From: JANQSP01 sp965226095
GTDB taxonomy: Bacteria; Bdellovibrionota; Bdellovibrionia; Bdellovibrionales; UBA1609
Reading direction: 5' to 3'
DNA: 64,000 nt
NCBI GenBank assembly: GCA_965226095.1
Contig: OZ245336.1
Span: forward strand, 1,364,001-1,428,000
The translations under genes were made by a program, and so were the position numbers. The notes under the pieces were generated by a model, which was not told where the DNA came from, searched no databases, and worked only from the letters and a program-made list of their open reading frames with translations. Below are positions 7,613 to 16,259 of the stretch, piece by piece. The first letter of the stretch is position 1. Every line of letters starts with the position of its first letter.

Positions 7613-8467
7613 CTATGAGACAATCTTATTTTTTAATAACCAGTCATTGATTTCACTTATTGCATCTTTGATATAAGTAGGCAGGCCTAAACCATCAGCA
7701 TTTATTCGCAGTCTATTTCGGTGTCCTGTCCATAGTTTTTGAAGTTTTGTTATAGCATCTTCAGAAAAATGTATGGGAAGCACTTTCTTTGTTTTCCTAC
7801 TTTTAAAAGTTCGAGATATCTCCTTTTTCAATTTTGGAAAATTAAAAATGTTTTTCTCACGACAAAGCAAAACAAAGTCATGGTAGTCTTTCATTCGGCT
7901 ATTGGTGTCAGCTCTTGATACAATACTATCTATTTTCTCTGCAAAAATTGTCTCCATTGGATAAACCTGTAAAGAGACAGTTCCTTCAAAAATAGGCTTA
8001 CCTTTATACTGATAAAGTTCCAGGGAATCTTGTTTTGATTCTACAGTATCTCCTACACCCACATCCAACTGAATACGATCTTTCATATTTCCAAATTTCA
8101 AACTAAGGTTAATTCGATAACACTTATGATCTACATCTTTTTCTGGAAGTAAATTAACTCCTGAAAGAGTATAGGTAAACCCATCTTTCACATCTACTTT
8201 TACTATTTTCCTAAAAGCGTCTTCAATTTGAGAAGCGTTTATACTCTGTTCTCTTGTAGTAAAGTCAGCATCTTTTGTTTCACGGCCTAATGTAATATAA
8301 TACGAAAGTAAAAGTCCGCCTTTAAAAATAAATTGCTCATTATAGGAAGAATAAGATAGTCGAACAAGCAATCGCTCTAAAATTAAAACTCGCCAGACTT
8401 GATTAAAAACCCGTCCTTCAGAGTGAGCTATATATTTGATTCTCTCTTTTAGAGCCTGTTCATTCAT
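7613..8467 (-). CDS. abiEii: AbiEii/AbiGii-family nucleotidyltransferase toxin
   Basis: The 284-residue protein carries the type IV toxin marks. IFKGGLLLSYYITLGRETKDADF is the GG...DxD nucleotidyltransferase motif I, LDVGVGDTV is a later acidic strand, and KIDSIVSRADTNSRMKDYHDFVLLCR is the K...R-x-KD-x-YD motif. Known AbiEii toxins transfer nucleotides, for example to tRNA acceptor stems, and arrest growth during phage attack. The gene overlaps abiEi by 4 bases and sits beside tRNA-Cys, a usual position for acquired defence genes. Confidence 0.9.
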   Translation of the reverse strand: MNEQALKERIKYIAHSEGRVFNQVWRVLILERLLVRLSYSSYNEQFIFKGGLLLSYYITLGRETKDADFTTREQSINASQIEDAFRKIVKVDVKDGFTYTLSGVNLLPEKDVDHKCYRINLSLKFGNMKDRIQLDVGVGDTVESKQDSLELYQYKGKPIFEGTVSLQVYPMETIFAEKIDSIVSRADTNSRMKDYHDFVLLCREKNIFNFPKLKKEISRTFKSRKTKKVLPIHFSEDAITKLQKLWTGHRNRLRINADGLGLPTYIKDAISEINDWLLKNKIVS

Positions 8468-9057
8468 GTTGTTGCCGTTAGTACATAGGGGGTAATATTA
8501 ACTTTTCGTTTTAGTGCATAAGCTTGTAGCTTTATAAGATCAAGTTTATTGCCACTACGACCTTCCAGTCCTGCTTTTAGTGCTTTAATAGCCACTTCAA
8601 TACTTAGATATCGAAAAGAATCAACTATTGTTCTTTCAGGATTAAAAATCGGTATCTTTTCATTTCCTATTTTTATTTCTGTTCTACCTAGTTCAATATC
8701 ACGGGTGCGGATAAAATGCACATTTGACCTCTTTGGAGCAGTTGTTGCATGTGGTATGGCTATCCAATGTGCACGGGGAATTTCATCTGTCATGTCATAA
8801 ATATCCAGAGCGGAGATCAAACAAACAACTCCATTAGGAACACTTTTTATTGCTATAAAGAGATCTTCCCATTTAAAATCCACATTTGGTTCTACAGATG
8901 GATTCCTATATACTCCTCTGCCAATTTTTTCTATAACTCCTCGTTTTATATAGTAACTAAGTAGTCCTGGGTGCACTCCTATATCTCGAGCTTCTGAAGC
9001 ATGAAAGAGAGGTTTTTTGAGAAGTTTTTTAAGTCTTTTATCTGTTATTTGTTTCAT
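8464..9057 (-). CDS. abiEi: AbiEi-family antitoxin and transcriptional repressor
   Basis: The 197-residue protein begins with a winged-helix domain (KPLFHASEARDIGVHPGLLSYYIKRGVIEKIGRGVYRNP, about residues 15-53). The AbiEi C-terminal domain follows (VCLISALDIYDMTDEIPRAHWIAIP, then NPERTIVDSFRY). AbiEi neutralises AbiEii without direct binding (type IV) and represses its operon by binding inverted repeats; a suitable repeat is at 9069-9107. The ATG at 9057 has no Shine-Dalgarno and lies where transcription should begin. Confidence 0.9.
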   Translation of the reverse strand: MKQITDKRLKKLLKKPLFHASEARDIGVHPGLLSYYIKRGVIEKIGRGVYRNPSVEPNVDFKWEDLFIAIKSVPNGVVCLISALDIYDMTDEIPRAHWIAIPHATTAPKRSNVHFIRTRDIELGRTEIKIGNEKIPIFNPERTIVDSFRYLSIEVAIKALKAGLEGRSGNKLDLIKLQAYALKRKVNITPYVLTATT

Positions 9058-9063
9058 ACTCTT

Positions 9064-9107
9064 AATATAATAATAAAACCCAGTAAAGTCAATTGGGTTT
9101 TATTATT
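9064..9107 (-). promoter_or_regulatory. abiE promoter and inverted-repeat operator
   Basis: AATAATAAAACCCA (9069-9082) and its exact reverse complement (9094-9107) flank an 11-bp spacer, the type of operator bound by AbiEi. On the minus strand TTGACT (9087-9092) and TATATT (9064-9069) are 17 bases apart and overlap the repeats. The expected start is about position 9057, the A of the abiEi ATG, implying a leaderless mRNA. Confidence 0.75.
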
Positions 9108-9503
9108 ACATTGTTTTCAAGAATAAAAGTCATAAAAAATGAGGTTTTTAATGGATTTATAAAGTTTTAGCCTAAGCTATCTATCCAAAATATATATGAA
9201 AACCCTTAAGGCATTAAACAATTCTGGAGATGTAGTGCACTTGTTGTTTTTCTATTTTTTGAACTAAGAAAGTTTCTAATTTAAATTTTTTGGCGTTGTG
9301 TAGTTTGTGTATAACTAACTTTTTCTGTATTACTGACCACTCGCCCATTTATCAGCACGGGTTTTGATATTCTATTTAATTGATATGTATTATTTTTCTG
9401 GATACCTGTAATAACTGAAAGCTCTCTAAGAGCTTTCAGGGTATGACTTTGTCACAATACAGAGATGACTATTTTTTTAACATATGATGGGTATCTACAG
9501 AAA
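9108..9503. other. Gene-free gap with one short palindromic repeat
   Basis: No ORF or RNA gene is recognised in these 396 bases. The only structured part is the repeat at 9402-9446 described separately. Confidence 0.4.
9402..9446. repeat. Composite palindromic repeat
   Basis: A 25-bp palindrome with arms CTGAAAGCTC/GAGCTTTCAG (9415-9439) is nested in the outer halves GGATACCTG and CAGGGTATGAC of the GGATGCCTGC...GCAGGCATGAC repeat. The same 25 bases recur exactly at 48217-48241 inside the HNH gene. Confidence 0.7.
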
Positions 9504-10154
9504 TTACTGTACCTGATTTTGTAATACTTGTGCTACTTCCTGATTGTCTCTTTCATAAGCAATATCCAGAGAAGTTTTTCCAAGATGATTCTCTAAATGA
9601 ATATCAGCTTCATTTTTTAAAAGAAATTTTACAAGATATCGTCCTGTAATACCTCTCCTCCCAGCCGCTACATGAAGAAGACTGTCTCCTGAACCATTTT
9701 GTGTATTCACATCAACACCATTAGCAAAAAGCACCTTCAGCCATTTTACACGTTCTCTTACATCAAAAATTGAATACTCTGGAATTTCTACTATTCTATA
9801 CATCATATTTATTTGCTGTTCTCTCGTTAACTGAGGTACATCATGTATAGCGATTAACTGATCTCTGGGAAAAATAGAATCCCATATCAGATCCCATTCT
9901 CTACTTACTAAATCTCGAAAATATTCTGCTGTTTCTGTATCTTTTTCCTGCTGTACTTCCAGCTTTGTTTCAGCTTCAGGTAATGCATTTTTATTAGCAA
10001 CACCATTTAAAGTATCTGCTCTTAATTTGTTGCCATTCACTGTACTTTTTCTGAGACCATTTGCAGATTCAAATACACTTTTACAAGGCAGTGCAATAGC
10101 ACTGTATGCATAAAATAATATTAAAACAGCACACAAACTTTTAACAAAATACAT
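9504..10154 (-). CDS. Secreted ankyrin-repeat protein
   Basis: The 216-residue product starts with a signal peptide (VKSLCAVLILFYAYSAIALP, cleavage near residue 22). A low-complexity stretch follows. The C-terminal half holds at least two ankyrin repeats: LFANGVDVNTQNGSGDSLLHVAAGRRG and LLKNEADIHLENHLGKTSLDIAYERDN (about 140-205). It is therefore exported and probably binds another protein. Just after the signal peptide it has CKSVFES, nearly the same as CPPVFES in the repeat protein at 14721-16061. No operon partner is evident. Confidence 0.75.
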   Translation of the reverse strand: MYFVKSLCAVLILFYAYSAIALPCKSVFESANGLRKSTVNGNKLRADTLNGVANKNALPEAETKLEVQQEKDTETAEYFRDLVSREWDLIWDSIFPRDQLIAIHDVPQLTREQQINMMYRIVEIPEYSIFDVRERVKWLKVLFANGVDVNTQNGSGDSLLHVAAGRRGITGRYLVKFLLKNEADIHLENHLGKTSLDIAYERDNQEVAQVLQNQVQ

Positions 10155-10316
10155 GTATTTCCCCTATCTAAAAAAACCCGGCTTAATATAAGCCCATACT
10201 CCTTTAAGAAGATATTTAAGTCAATATAAACAGAAACCTGGAACGCTGTTATCTACCAAGAAAAGATACTTTATTTATTTGACAAGATTGTCCATTAATT
10301 TTTCTTATTATAACTT

Positions 10317-10838
10317 TTAAGAAGAAGTTTCACTATTCCAGTGTTCATCAGGATCAAATACCAAACAGTTCCTTGATTGAGCAGTTGATTGGTTTTGTGG
10401 TTTTAAATAAAAAGAATCAAAAAAACCTAAAACATCGTTTTTTTCTCCCCTCACTTCATAACCATGAACAGCATAAGGAGGGAAAACAGTAAATCGTTCA
10501 TAAGCATCTTTATCAGTATCATTTACCAATATACTCTCTACATTCAAAGCTATCCATTTTTTATACCTTTTTTCTTCATAAAGATCATTTTCTGAATAGT
10601 AGTACTCGTTATGTACTTTAAGACATTGTGAAGGCGGTACAACTAATGTCAAATATTCTGTAGATGAACAAGCAACAGATGACTCGGCGCACTCACGACG
10701 AAAAAACCAGTCTATATTAACTTCCACTTGATACTCAGTGGAATTGGTAAAAACATGAAACCCATCCTCTTCACTATCATTAGCAGAAGCATATAAAGAA
10801 AGAGTTAATATATATAAGATAAGAAAAATTTTATTCAT
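10317..10838 (-). CDS. Secreted hypothetical protein
   Basis: Function not recognised. I use the ATG at 10838, which gives 173 residues and puts a clean signal peptide (MNKIFLILYILTLSLYASA) first. A longer frame to 10913 would add a second hydrophobic stretch before it. The mature part is acidic and beta-rich, with four Cys that could pair (two in RRECAESSVACSS). Upstream, a TGTAAA-TTTTCACACTT-like motif occurs twice (near 10893 and 10948) and may be a regulatory site. Confidence 0.55.
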   Translation of the reverse strand: MNKIFLILYILTLSLYASANDSEEDGFHVFTNSTEYQVEVNIDWFFRRECAESSVACSSTEYLTLVVPPSQCLKVHNEYYYSENDLYEEKRYKKWIALNVESILVNDTDKDAYERFTVFPPYAVHGYEVRGEKNDVLGFFDSFYLKPQNQSTAQSRNCLVFDPDEHWNSETSS

Positions 10839-11015
10839 AATGCGTTTAAGATATGTGAAAATAATTAAAAATAAAGAAAAAAATAAAGCTCTTGTAAAGT
10901 TTTCACACTTCACTATTTTATTGATAATGCAAATGGAAATAATCTGTGTAAAATATTCACACTTGATCTAAAACTTTACATAAATTTATTTTTAATAAGA
11001 TGTTTATTCTAAAAC

Positions 11016-14000
11016 TCAAATGAACTCTGTTTGTGAGGATTGAGCATTGACTACCGATTTCATATCCAGAGACATCACTTTGGAAATACCTTTTTCCTCC
11101 ATTGTTACTCCATAAAGACGATTGCTGTTTTTCATAGTGTACTTGTTATGTGTAATAATAATCACCTGACTGATATTCGACATTTCAGTTAACAAAGAAT
11201 TAAAACGAGCAATATTCACATCATCCAAAGGTGCATCCACCTCATCCAAAATACAAAAAGGAGAAGGTTTCACCATAAAAATAGAAAAAATCACCGATAC
11301 CGCTGTCATGGCCTTTTCTCCCCCCGAAAGAAGATTCATATTTTGTACTTTTTTACCAGGAGGCTGTACCATAATATCAATTCCCTCTTCTCCATCGGCG
11401 GATTCCATAAGTGTTAATTCTGCTTTTCCACCATCAAATAATGTTGGAAATATTTTTCCAAAACAAGCATTTACCTGTTCAAAAACAGTTTTAAACTTTT
11501 CAGAACAAAACCGATCAATTTTAGTTATAGCTTCCAATAATTTATCCTTGGAAGAAGACAAATCTTCATACTGATTTTGATAAAACTGATTTTCTTTTAA
11601 AAGCTCTTCTCTTTCTTCCAAAGCCAAAAGATTCACTGCACCCATACGAGACAGTCGCGTATTCATTTGCTCCAACTCTTCTTCTACTTCCTCTCTATTA
11701 AACGCAACCTGATTACCGCTATTCGCAATAGTATTTTTACTATCGAGTTCTATTTGATACAATTCATGTACTCTGGCCATTAAAGCGGATTTTTTAGAGC
11801 TGATATTTTCCTGTCCTAATTTAATTTCATTAATATGGGATTCTACTTCCGATAAATCTTCATGTAATTGAATAATCTCTGTTTGTTTTTCGTCCACTTC
11901 CTTGAGTGTACGCTCACAACTGGTAACTAAAAGTTTAACCTGTTCTGTTTGTTTTTCCATTTTTTCCAAAGCCTGTTTACGTTGGACCTCCTTGAAGCTT
12001 AATTCTTTTTCGTCCTTTTCAATTTGTTTTTCTTTTTCCTGAGATCGCACAAATAAATTCTGCTCTCTTTGTTTCTCCTGTTCCAAAGATTGAGAAAGCC
12101 AGTCCTGTTTTATCTCTATAGATTGCTTTTCAATTTCATAATCAGAAATTTTTTGCTCTGTTTGTGTTTTCTCACTAAATAAAACTGTTTTCTTCTCTGT
12201 TTGTTTGTCTATTTCTCTTTTTATCTTTTCCAGCTCTTGTTCCAATTGTGTCTGTTGTACAGGACCGACAGAGTGTCCCAGCAATTTTTTCTTACCTTGA
12301 AATTCCTGAATTCTTTTTTGACAGTCCTGAATTTTTTGTTGAAGCTCCATGATGTCCGATTCCAGACGAATCAAATCTCTGTTCAACTGCTCCATATCTT
12401 TTTTTATTCCAAAAACACAAACTTCACCACCACCTTGTTTTTTGCTTAACCTTTTCAATTCCTCTGATTTTTGCTGAAAAATATTTTTCATACCCGTGAG
12501 TTCATCATTTAATAAAGATTTTTTCCCTTTCCAGGATTGATATTGAAGAGGGATCTCTTTCATGGCCCGTCTATATTCCAAAATATTAATTTCACCTTGA
12601 CCGGCAATCAAATCCCCTTCTGCTGTGAGCACTTCTCCTGTCAAACTAATAAAACACCATGAAGGGTATTTTGCTTTCAATTTCATTGCTGAATCGAGAT
12701 TGTCCACAACAGCTGTGCGGGTAAAAAGCCATTGAATAAGTTCCTGATTTCCCTCTAACTGATCTGTCAAAAAATATTTAAAACCTTCCGCTTGTTTTAT
12801 ATCCTGCAACTCCCTCTTGGAAACAACTGAAGTCTGCTGAAAATCCTTTATAATAAAACGACACCGGCCAACTTTTTCTTTTGTTAAACTGGAGGCAACA
12901 GTCATTGCCGCTTTTTTATCACATAATAAAGATTTTAAACGGAATTCCATAAAACCAGACACTGCCTCTTCCAAAACAGGAGAAGAAAGCCTGATAGCAT
13001 CTGCTGTACCGGTAAACTGTTGATCATTTGAATCTTTTTTCAATACAAATTGCAGTCCTTTTTCCGCGGCATCCATGCGAGCACTCCATTTCTTTAAACT
13101 CTCCCATTCTGCATAAAACACACCCGCCTGGTGACGTGCCTCCTGAAAATCCTTTTCCTTATGAGCAATATCCCCTTTCAACTGTTCTAATTCTTCAGTC
13201 AACTCCTCTACCTGTTGAGAAACATTAAAACTTAACTGTTTTTCTTTTTCCAATTGCTCCTGCAAATTAATTTTTCTAGTATTTTGCTTTTGTTGCTCTT
13301 TCCACTTCTTATCCAATAATGTCTGGTATTCTTTTTCACTCTGAGCTAATTCACTGATATTTTGTTCAACTGATTTATTTAATTCACCAGTTAAAGTTTT
13401 CCGTTGTTTAAAATCCAGAAGCTTTTGTCCTATAGAAGTACTTTGCAACTCCAGTGTATAACAATGCTTCTCCTGCTGGATATATTCTGTTTTCAGACGA
13501 TTTTGCTGTTCCAATAAATTCTTTCTTTGCTGTTCTATATTTTCCAGAGTTTTTTTATTGTCAGTCAGTACTTGCAAAGTTTTACTTCTATTTTGCTGAC
13601 TGGATTCAGTATCTTTTTGAAAAAAAGTTTTGTTATCCGACCAGGCTTGTAAAGAAGAAGATAAACCCGCCAATGTTTTTTCCAAAACCTGTGTTTCCTG
13701 ACGATAAATTGTCAGCTTCGACTCAGCAGACTGTAATTCCTGTTTTTTATTTTCATAATCCTTTTTTAACTGCTCCAAGGTTGAATTGAACTTAGTTAAA
13801 TTGGATCTTGTGCGATCCGCCTTTTTCCGCTCTTCCTGTAAACCCTGATTCAGTTTCTTGTTTTTACTCTCATACATCTCCATGTCCCAATGACTGATCT
13901 GTAAATCTTTTTCTTGAATTTCATTTTTAAGAGTTTTAAACTGCTCCGCCTTCTCAGATTGTTTCTTAAGTTTTTTTAATTGATTCTCCTGGTCATCCAA

Positions 14001-14594
14001 TAAATCTTCCAACCGCTGTAAATTAACTGATGTTAAGCTTAACTTTCTCTCCGCTTCCTTTTTTTTAATTCTAAAGCGGGAAATCCCTGCGGCTGTTTCA
14101 ATCAATCGGCGTTTTTGCTCCGGCTTGGAGGAAATAAATTGTTCCACGGCACCTTGTTCAATAAAACTGAAACCATGCACCCCTAAACCTGTATCCATAA
14201 AAATATCCTGAATATCCTTTAAGCGACACACTTGAGAGTTCAAAAGATATTCAGACTTTCCGTCCCTGTCCAAGCGACGGGTGAGCATAATTTCCGAAAA
14301 ATTCCTGTAAGGAGCAGGTAAAGATCTGTATTTTGTTTTTTCCAATACCAATGAAATTTCCGCCAGGCCGGCCGGAGGTTGCTGGCCTGTACCTGTAAAA
14401 ATCAAATCCTCCATAGAATCACCCCTTAAATGACTGGGAGCTGTCTCTCCCATCACCCACATAAAGGCATCCAGAACATTGGATTTTCCACAGCCATTAG
14501 GCCCTACAATACAGTTAATACCATCACCAAAACGAATAACTGTCTTTTGTTTAAAAGATTTAAATCCTTTTAGTTCAATTTGTTTAATTTGCAT
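11016..14594 (-). CDS. smc: Chromosome segregation protein SMC
   Basis: The 1192-residue protein has the full SMC plan. The N-terminal ABC half-domain carries Walker A GPNGCGKSN (31-39). The first long coiled coil is rich in Lys/Glu/Gln, and a hinge domain lies at about 505-670 (FTGTADAIRL through RAVVDNLDSAM-like sequence). The second coiled coil leads to a C-terminal ABC half with signature LLSGGEKAM (about 1090) and Walker B FCILDEVDAPLDD (about 1115). SMC dimers with ScpA/ScpB extrude DNA loops to separate chromosomes; the scp genes are not nearby. Length and motifs are normal. Confidence 0.97.
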   Translation of the reverse strand: MQIKQIELKGFKSFKQKTVIRFGDGINCIVGPNGCGKSNVLDAFMWVMGETAPSHLRGDSMEDLIFTGTGQQPPAGLAEISLVLEKTKYRSLPAPYRNFSEIMLTRRLDRDGKSEYLLNSQVCRLKDIQDIFMDTGLGVHGFSFIEQGAVEQFISSKPEQKRRLIETAAGISRFRIKKKEAERKLSLTSVNLQRLEDLLDDQENQLKKLKKQSEKAEQFKTLKNEIQEKDLQISHWDMEMYESKNKKLNQGLQEERKKADRTRSNLTKFNSTLEQLKKDYENKKQELQSAESKLTIYRQETQVLEKTLAGLSSSLQAWSDNKTFFQKDTESSQQNRSKTLQVLTDNKKTLENIEQQRKNLLEQQNRLKTEYIQQEKHCYTLELQSTSIGQKLLDFKQRKTLTGELNKSVEQNISELAQSEKEYQTLLDKKWKEQQKQNTRKINLQEQLEKEKQLSFNVSQQVEELTEELEQLKGDIAHKEKDFQEARHQAGVFYAEWESLKKWSARMDAAEKGLQFVLKKDSNDQQFTGTADAIRLSSPVLEEAVSGFMEFRLKSLLCDKKAAMTVASSLTKEKVGRCRFIIKDFQQTSVVSKRELQDIKQAEGFKYFLTDQLEGNQELIQWLFTRTAVVDNLDSAMKLKAKYPSWCFISLTGEVLTAEGDLIAGQGEINILEYRRAMKEIPLQYQSWKGKKSLLNDELTGMKNIFQQKSEELKRLSKKQGGGEVCVFGIKKDMEQLNRDLIRLESDIMELQQKIQDCQKRIQEFQGKKKLLGHSVGPVQQTQLEQELEKIKREIDKQTEKKTVLFSEKTQTEQKISDYEIEKQSIEIKQDWLSQSLEQEKQREQNLFVRSQEKEKQIEKDEKELSFKEVQRKQALEKMEKQTEQVKLLVTSCERTLKEVDEKQTEIIQLHEDLSEVESHINEIKLGQENISSKKSALMARVHELYQIELDSKNTIANSGNQVAFNREEVEEELEQMNTRLSRMGAVNLLALEEREELLKENQFYQNQYEDLSSSKDKLLEAITKIDRFCSEKFKTVFEQVNACFGKIFPTLFDGGKAELTLMESADGEEGIDIMVQPPGKKVQNMNLLSGGEKAMTAVSVIFSIFMVKPSPFCILDEVDAPLDDVNIARFNSLLTEMSNISQVIIITHNKYTMKNSNRLYGVTMEEKGISKVMSLDMKSVVNAQSSQTEFI

Positions 14595-14720
14595 AAAGAA
14601 CCCGTTTTTTTACTTTAAAATAATTCTGCTTTATTACAGAGCTTTCTGCAAAGAATAATTGCCTGCAACATTATTCTGCCTAAAACTTGTCTTTACACAA
14701 TATGTAACTTTGAAAATTTA

Positions 14721-16061
14721 CTAATTATCCAGTCTGATTGTACGTCGCCCTATACCTAAAATTTGATCTGCCTCTAATAATTCAGAAGAAAGAAGCTCTT
14801 CAAAATTTCTTTTTTTACTTATGGCCCTGGCTTTTCTCAAAGTTGCCCAAACTGGCAAGACAATCCTCTTATTGGCCCGGTAATAGACAACAAGAGCTTT
14901 GAGATAACCCTCCCAAGCTTGTTCATAAACGGCCTTGGCCGGTAAACTATCATAAATTTTTTCATAAGCAACACGGGCGGATTCATAAGTAGCTTCAGCT
15001 TCAGAATGATTATTATAGGCTCGTTCATGAGCCTTACGAGCTTCATAATAATCATCACGACGGCTCCATTTAAAATGCTCGGCTTTTTCTAAATCAGACA
15101 CAGCTTTTTTTAAAGAAGCATTGGTGGATACTAAAGCAGCACGGGCTGCTTTTAAAGCAGATAATTGTGGCAAGGCACTAAGGACCCTGTAATAGTTCCG
15201 CTCGGCATTGAGATAAACCTCCCAAGCCTGATCACGAACCTTTCTTTCTGGTAAATTTTCATGAGATTGCCCATAAGTGACACGAGCTTCTTCCAAAGCA
15301 AGCTTTTCCGGTAAGGAAGAACGAGCACGAGCTTCTTCATAAGCAACACGGACGGATTCATGAGCCTCTAAATTTTGATTTAAAGTCACTGTAGTTTTGT
15401 CAAAAACTTCTTTTTCCGACAAAGCAGAAAGAGCTGTAAAATAAGCAGTCTGAGTGGTGTTTTTTAAATCCTCTGCTACTTGTAAATCAGCAAAGGTTGT
15501 TTTACGATTTCCTAATAAAACTAACCTTAAATTTGTTGCATGATCCACAGCCCGTTCATAAACAGCCTTTTCCGGTAAACTATTGTGAGCTTCTTCATAA
15601 GCAACACGAGCGGATTCATAAGCCTCTAAATTTTGATTTAAAGTCACTGTAGTTTTGTCAAAAACTTCTTTTTCCGGCAAAGCAGAAAGGGCTGTAAAAT
15701 AAGCAGTCTGAGTGGTGTTTTTTAAACCCTCTGCTGATTTATAAGTAGCAAAGGTTGTTTTACGATGATCTCCTTTATTTCCTAATAAAGCTAACCTTAA
15801 ATTTGTTGCATGATCCACAGCCCGTTCATAAACAGCCTTTTCCAGTAAACTATTGTGAGCTTTTTCATAAGCAACACGGACGGATTCATAAGCGGTATAA
15901 GCTCTGTTTTTTGCACGATTAGCTGTATTATATCTTGCTTTAGCTTTGCTATAAGTTACTTCAGAACTGCTCTCAAAGACCGGCGGGCAGTTCTTCGCTC
16001 CATAACTGGGAACAAAAATACAAACAACCGTCATTACAGTTAAGACTTTTTTCATCATCAT
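14721..16061 (-). CDS. Secreted Ala-rich tandem-repeat coiled protein
   Basis: Function not recognised. The ATG at 16061 follows AAAGG and is chosen over an upstream TTG at 16079, giving 446 residues. A signal peptide (MMMKKVLTVMTVVCIFVPSYG) precedes a helical body rich in Ala, Glu, Lys, Arg and Tyr. It contains two near-identical units of 90 and 86 residues (AYES-VRVAYEKAH ... TVTLNQNLE) followed by more diverged copies (VRVAYEEAR, ESARVAYEKIYDSLP). The regular spacing of AYE/YEKA suggests rod-like helical bundles. It shares CxxVFES after the signal peptide with the ankyrin protein at 9504. Confidence 0.65.
   Translation of the reverse strand: MMMKKVLTVMTVVCIFVPSYGAKNCPPVFESSSEVTYSKAKARYNTANRAKNRAYTAYESVRVAYEKAHNSLLEKAVYERAVDHATNLRLALLGNKGDHRKTTFATYKSAEGLKNTTQTAYFTALSALPEKEVFDKTTVTLNQNLEAYESARVAYEEAHNSLPEKAVYERAVDHATNLRLVLLGNRKTTFADLQVAEDLKNTTQTAYFTALSALSEKEVFDKTTVTLNQNLEAHESVRVAYEEARARSSLPEKLALEEARVTYGQSHENLPERKVRDQAWEVYLNAERNYYRVLSALPQLSALKAARAALVSTNASLKKAVSDLEKAEHFKWSRRDDYYEARKAHERAYNNHSEAEATYESARVAYEKIYDSLPAKAVYEQAWEGYLKALVVYYRANKRIVLPVWATLRKARAISKKRNFEELLSSELLEADQILGIGRRTIRLDN
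15366..15893 (-). repeat. In-frame tandem repeat, 270 + 258 bp
   Basis: Two adjacent units inside the Ala-rich coiled-protein gene (15893-15624 and 15623-15366) are almost identical at DNA level. The second lacks 12 bases. Both lengths are multiples of 3, so the frame is kept. A third, partial copy of the unit start continues below 15366. Confidence 0.85.
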
Positions 16062-16259
16062 ACTTTTTGAACCTTTCAACTCAACAGGCTTTAGTTCTTA
16101 CCCACCTGTTCATAATATTGATGTATACTTATCATATGATTAACTCCCATCAAAAAAATATATTTCAATATTCTGAAACCGAGTAATTTTTACACAGATT
16201 AGTGTACTTTAAATTCGCCGGAAAGAATCGTCAGGCAAGAATGTGCAAAACACATAAGT

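Noticed and set aside
10839..10913. Longer start for the secreted hypothetical at 10317
   Set aside because: It would put a second hydrophobic stretch before a normal signal peptide; the ATG at 10838 fits better.
14837..15361. Met/Leu-rich minus-strand frames in the repeat protein
   Set aside because: Alternate-frame shadows of the repeated coding sequence.
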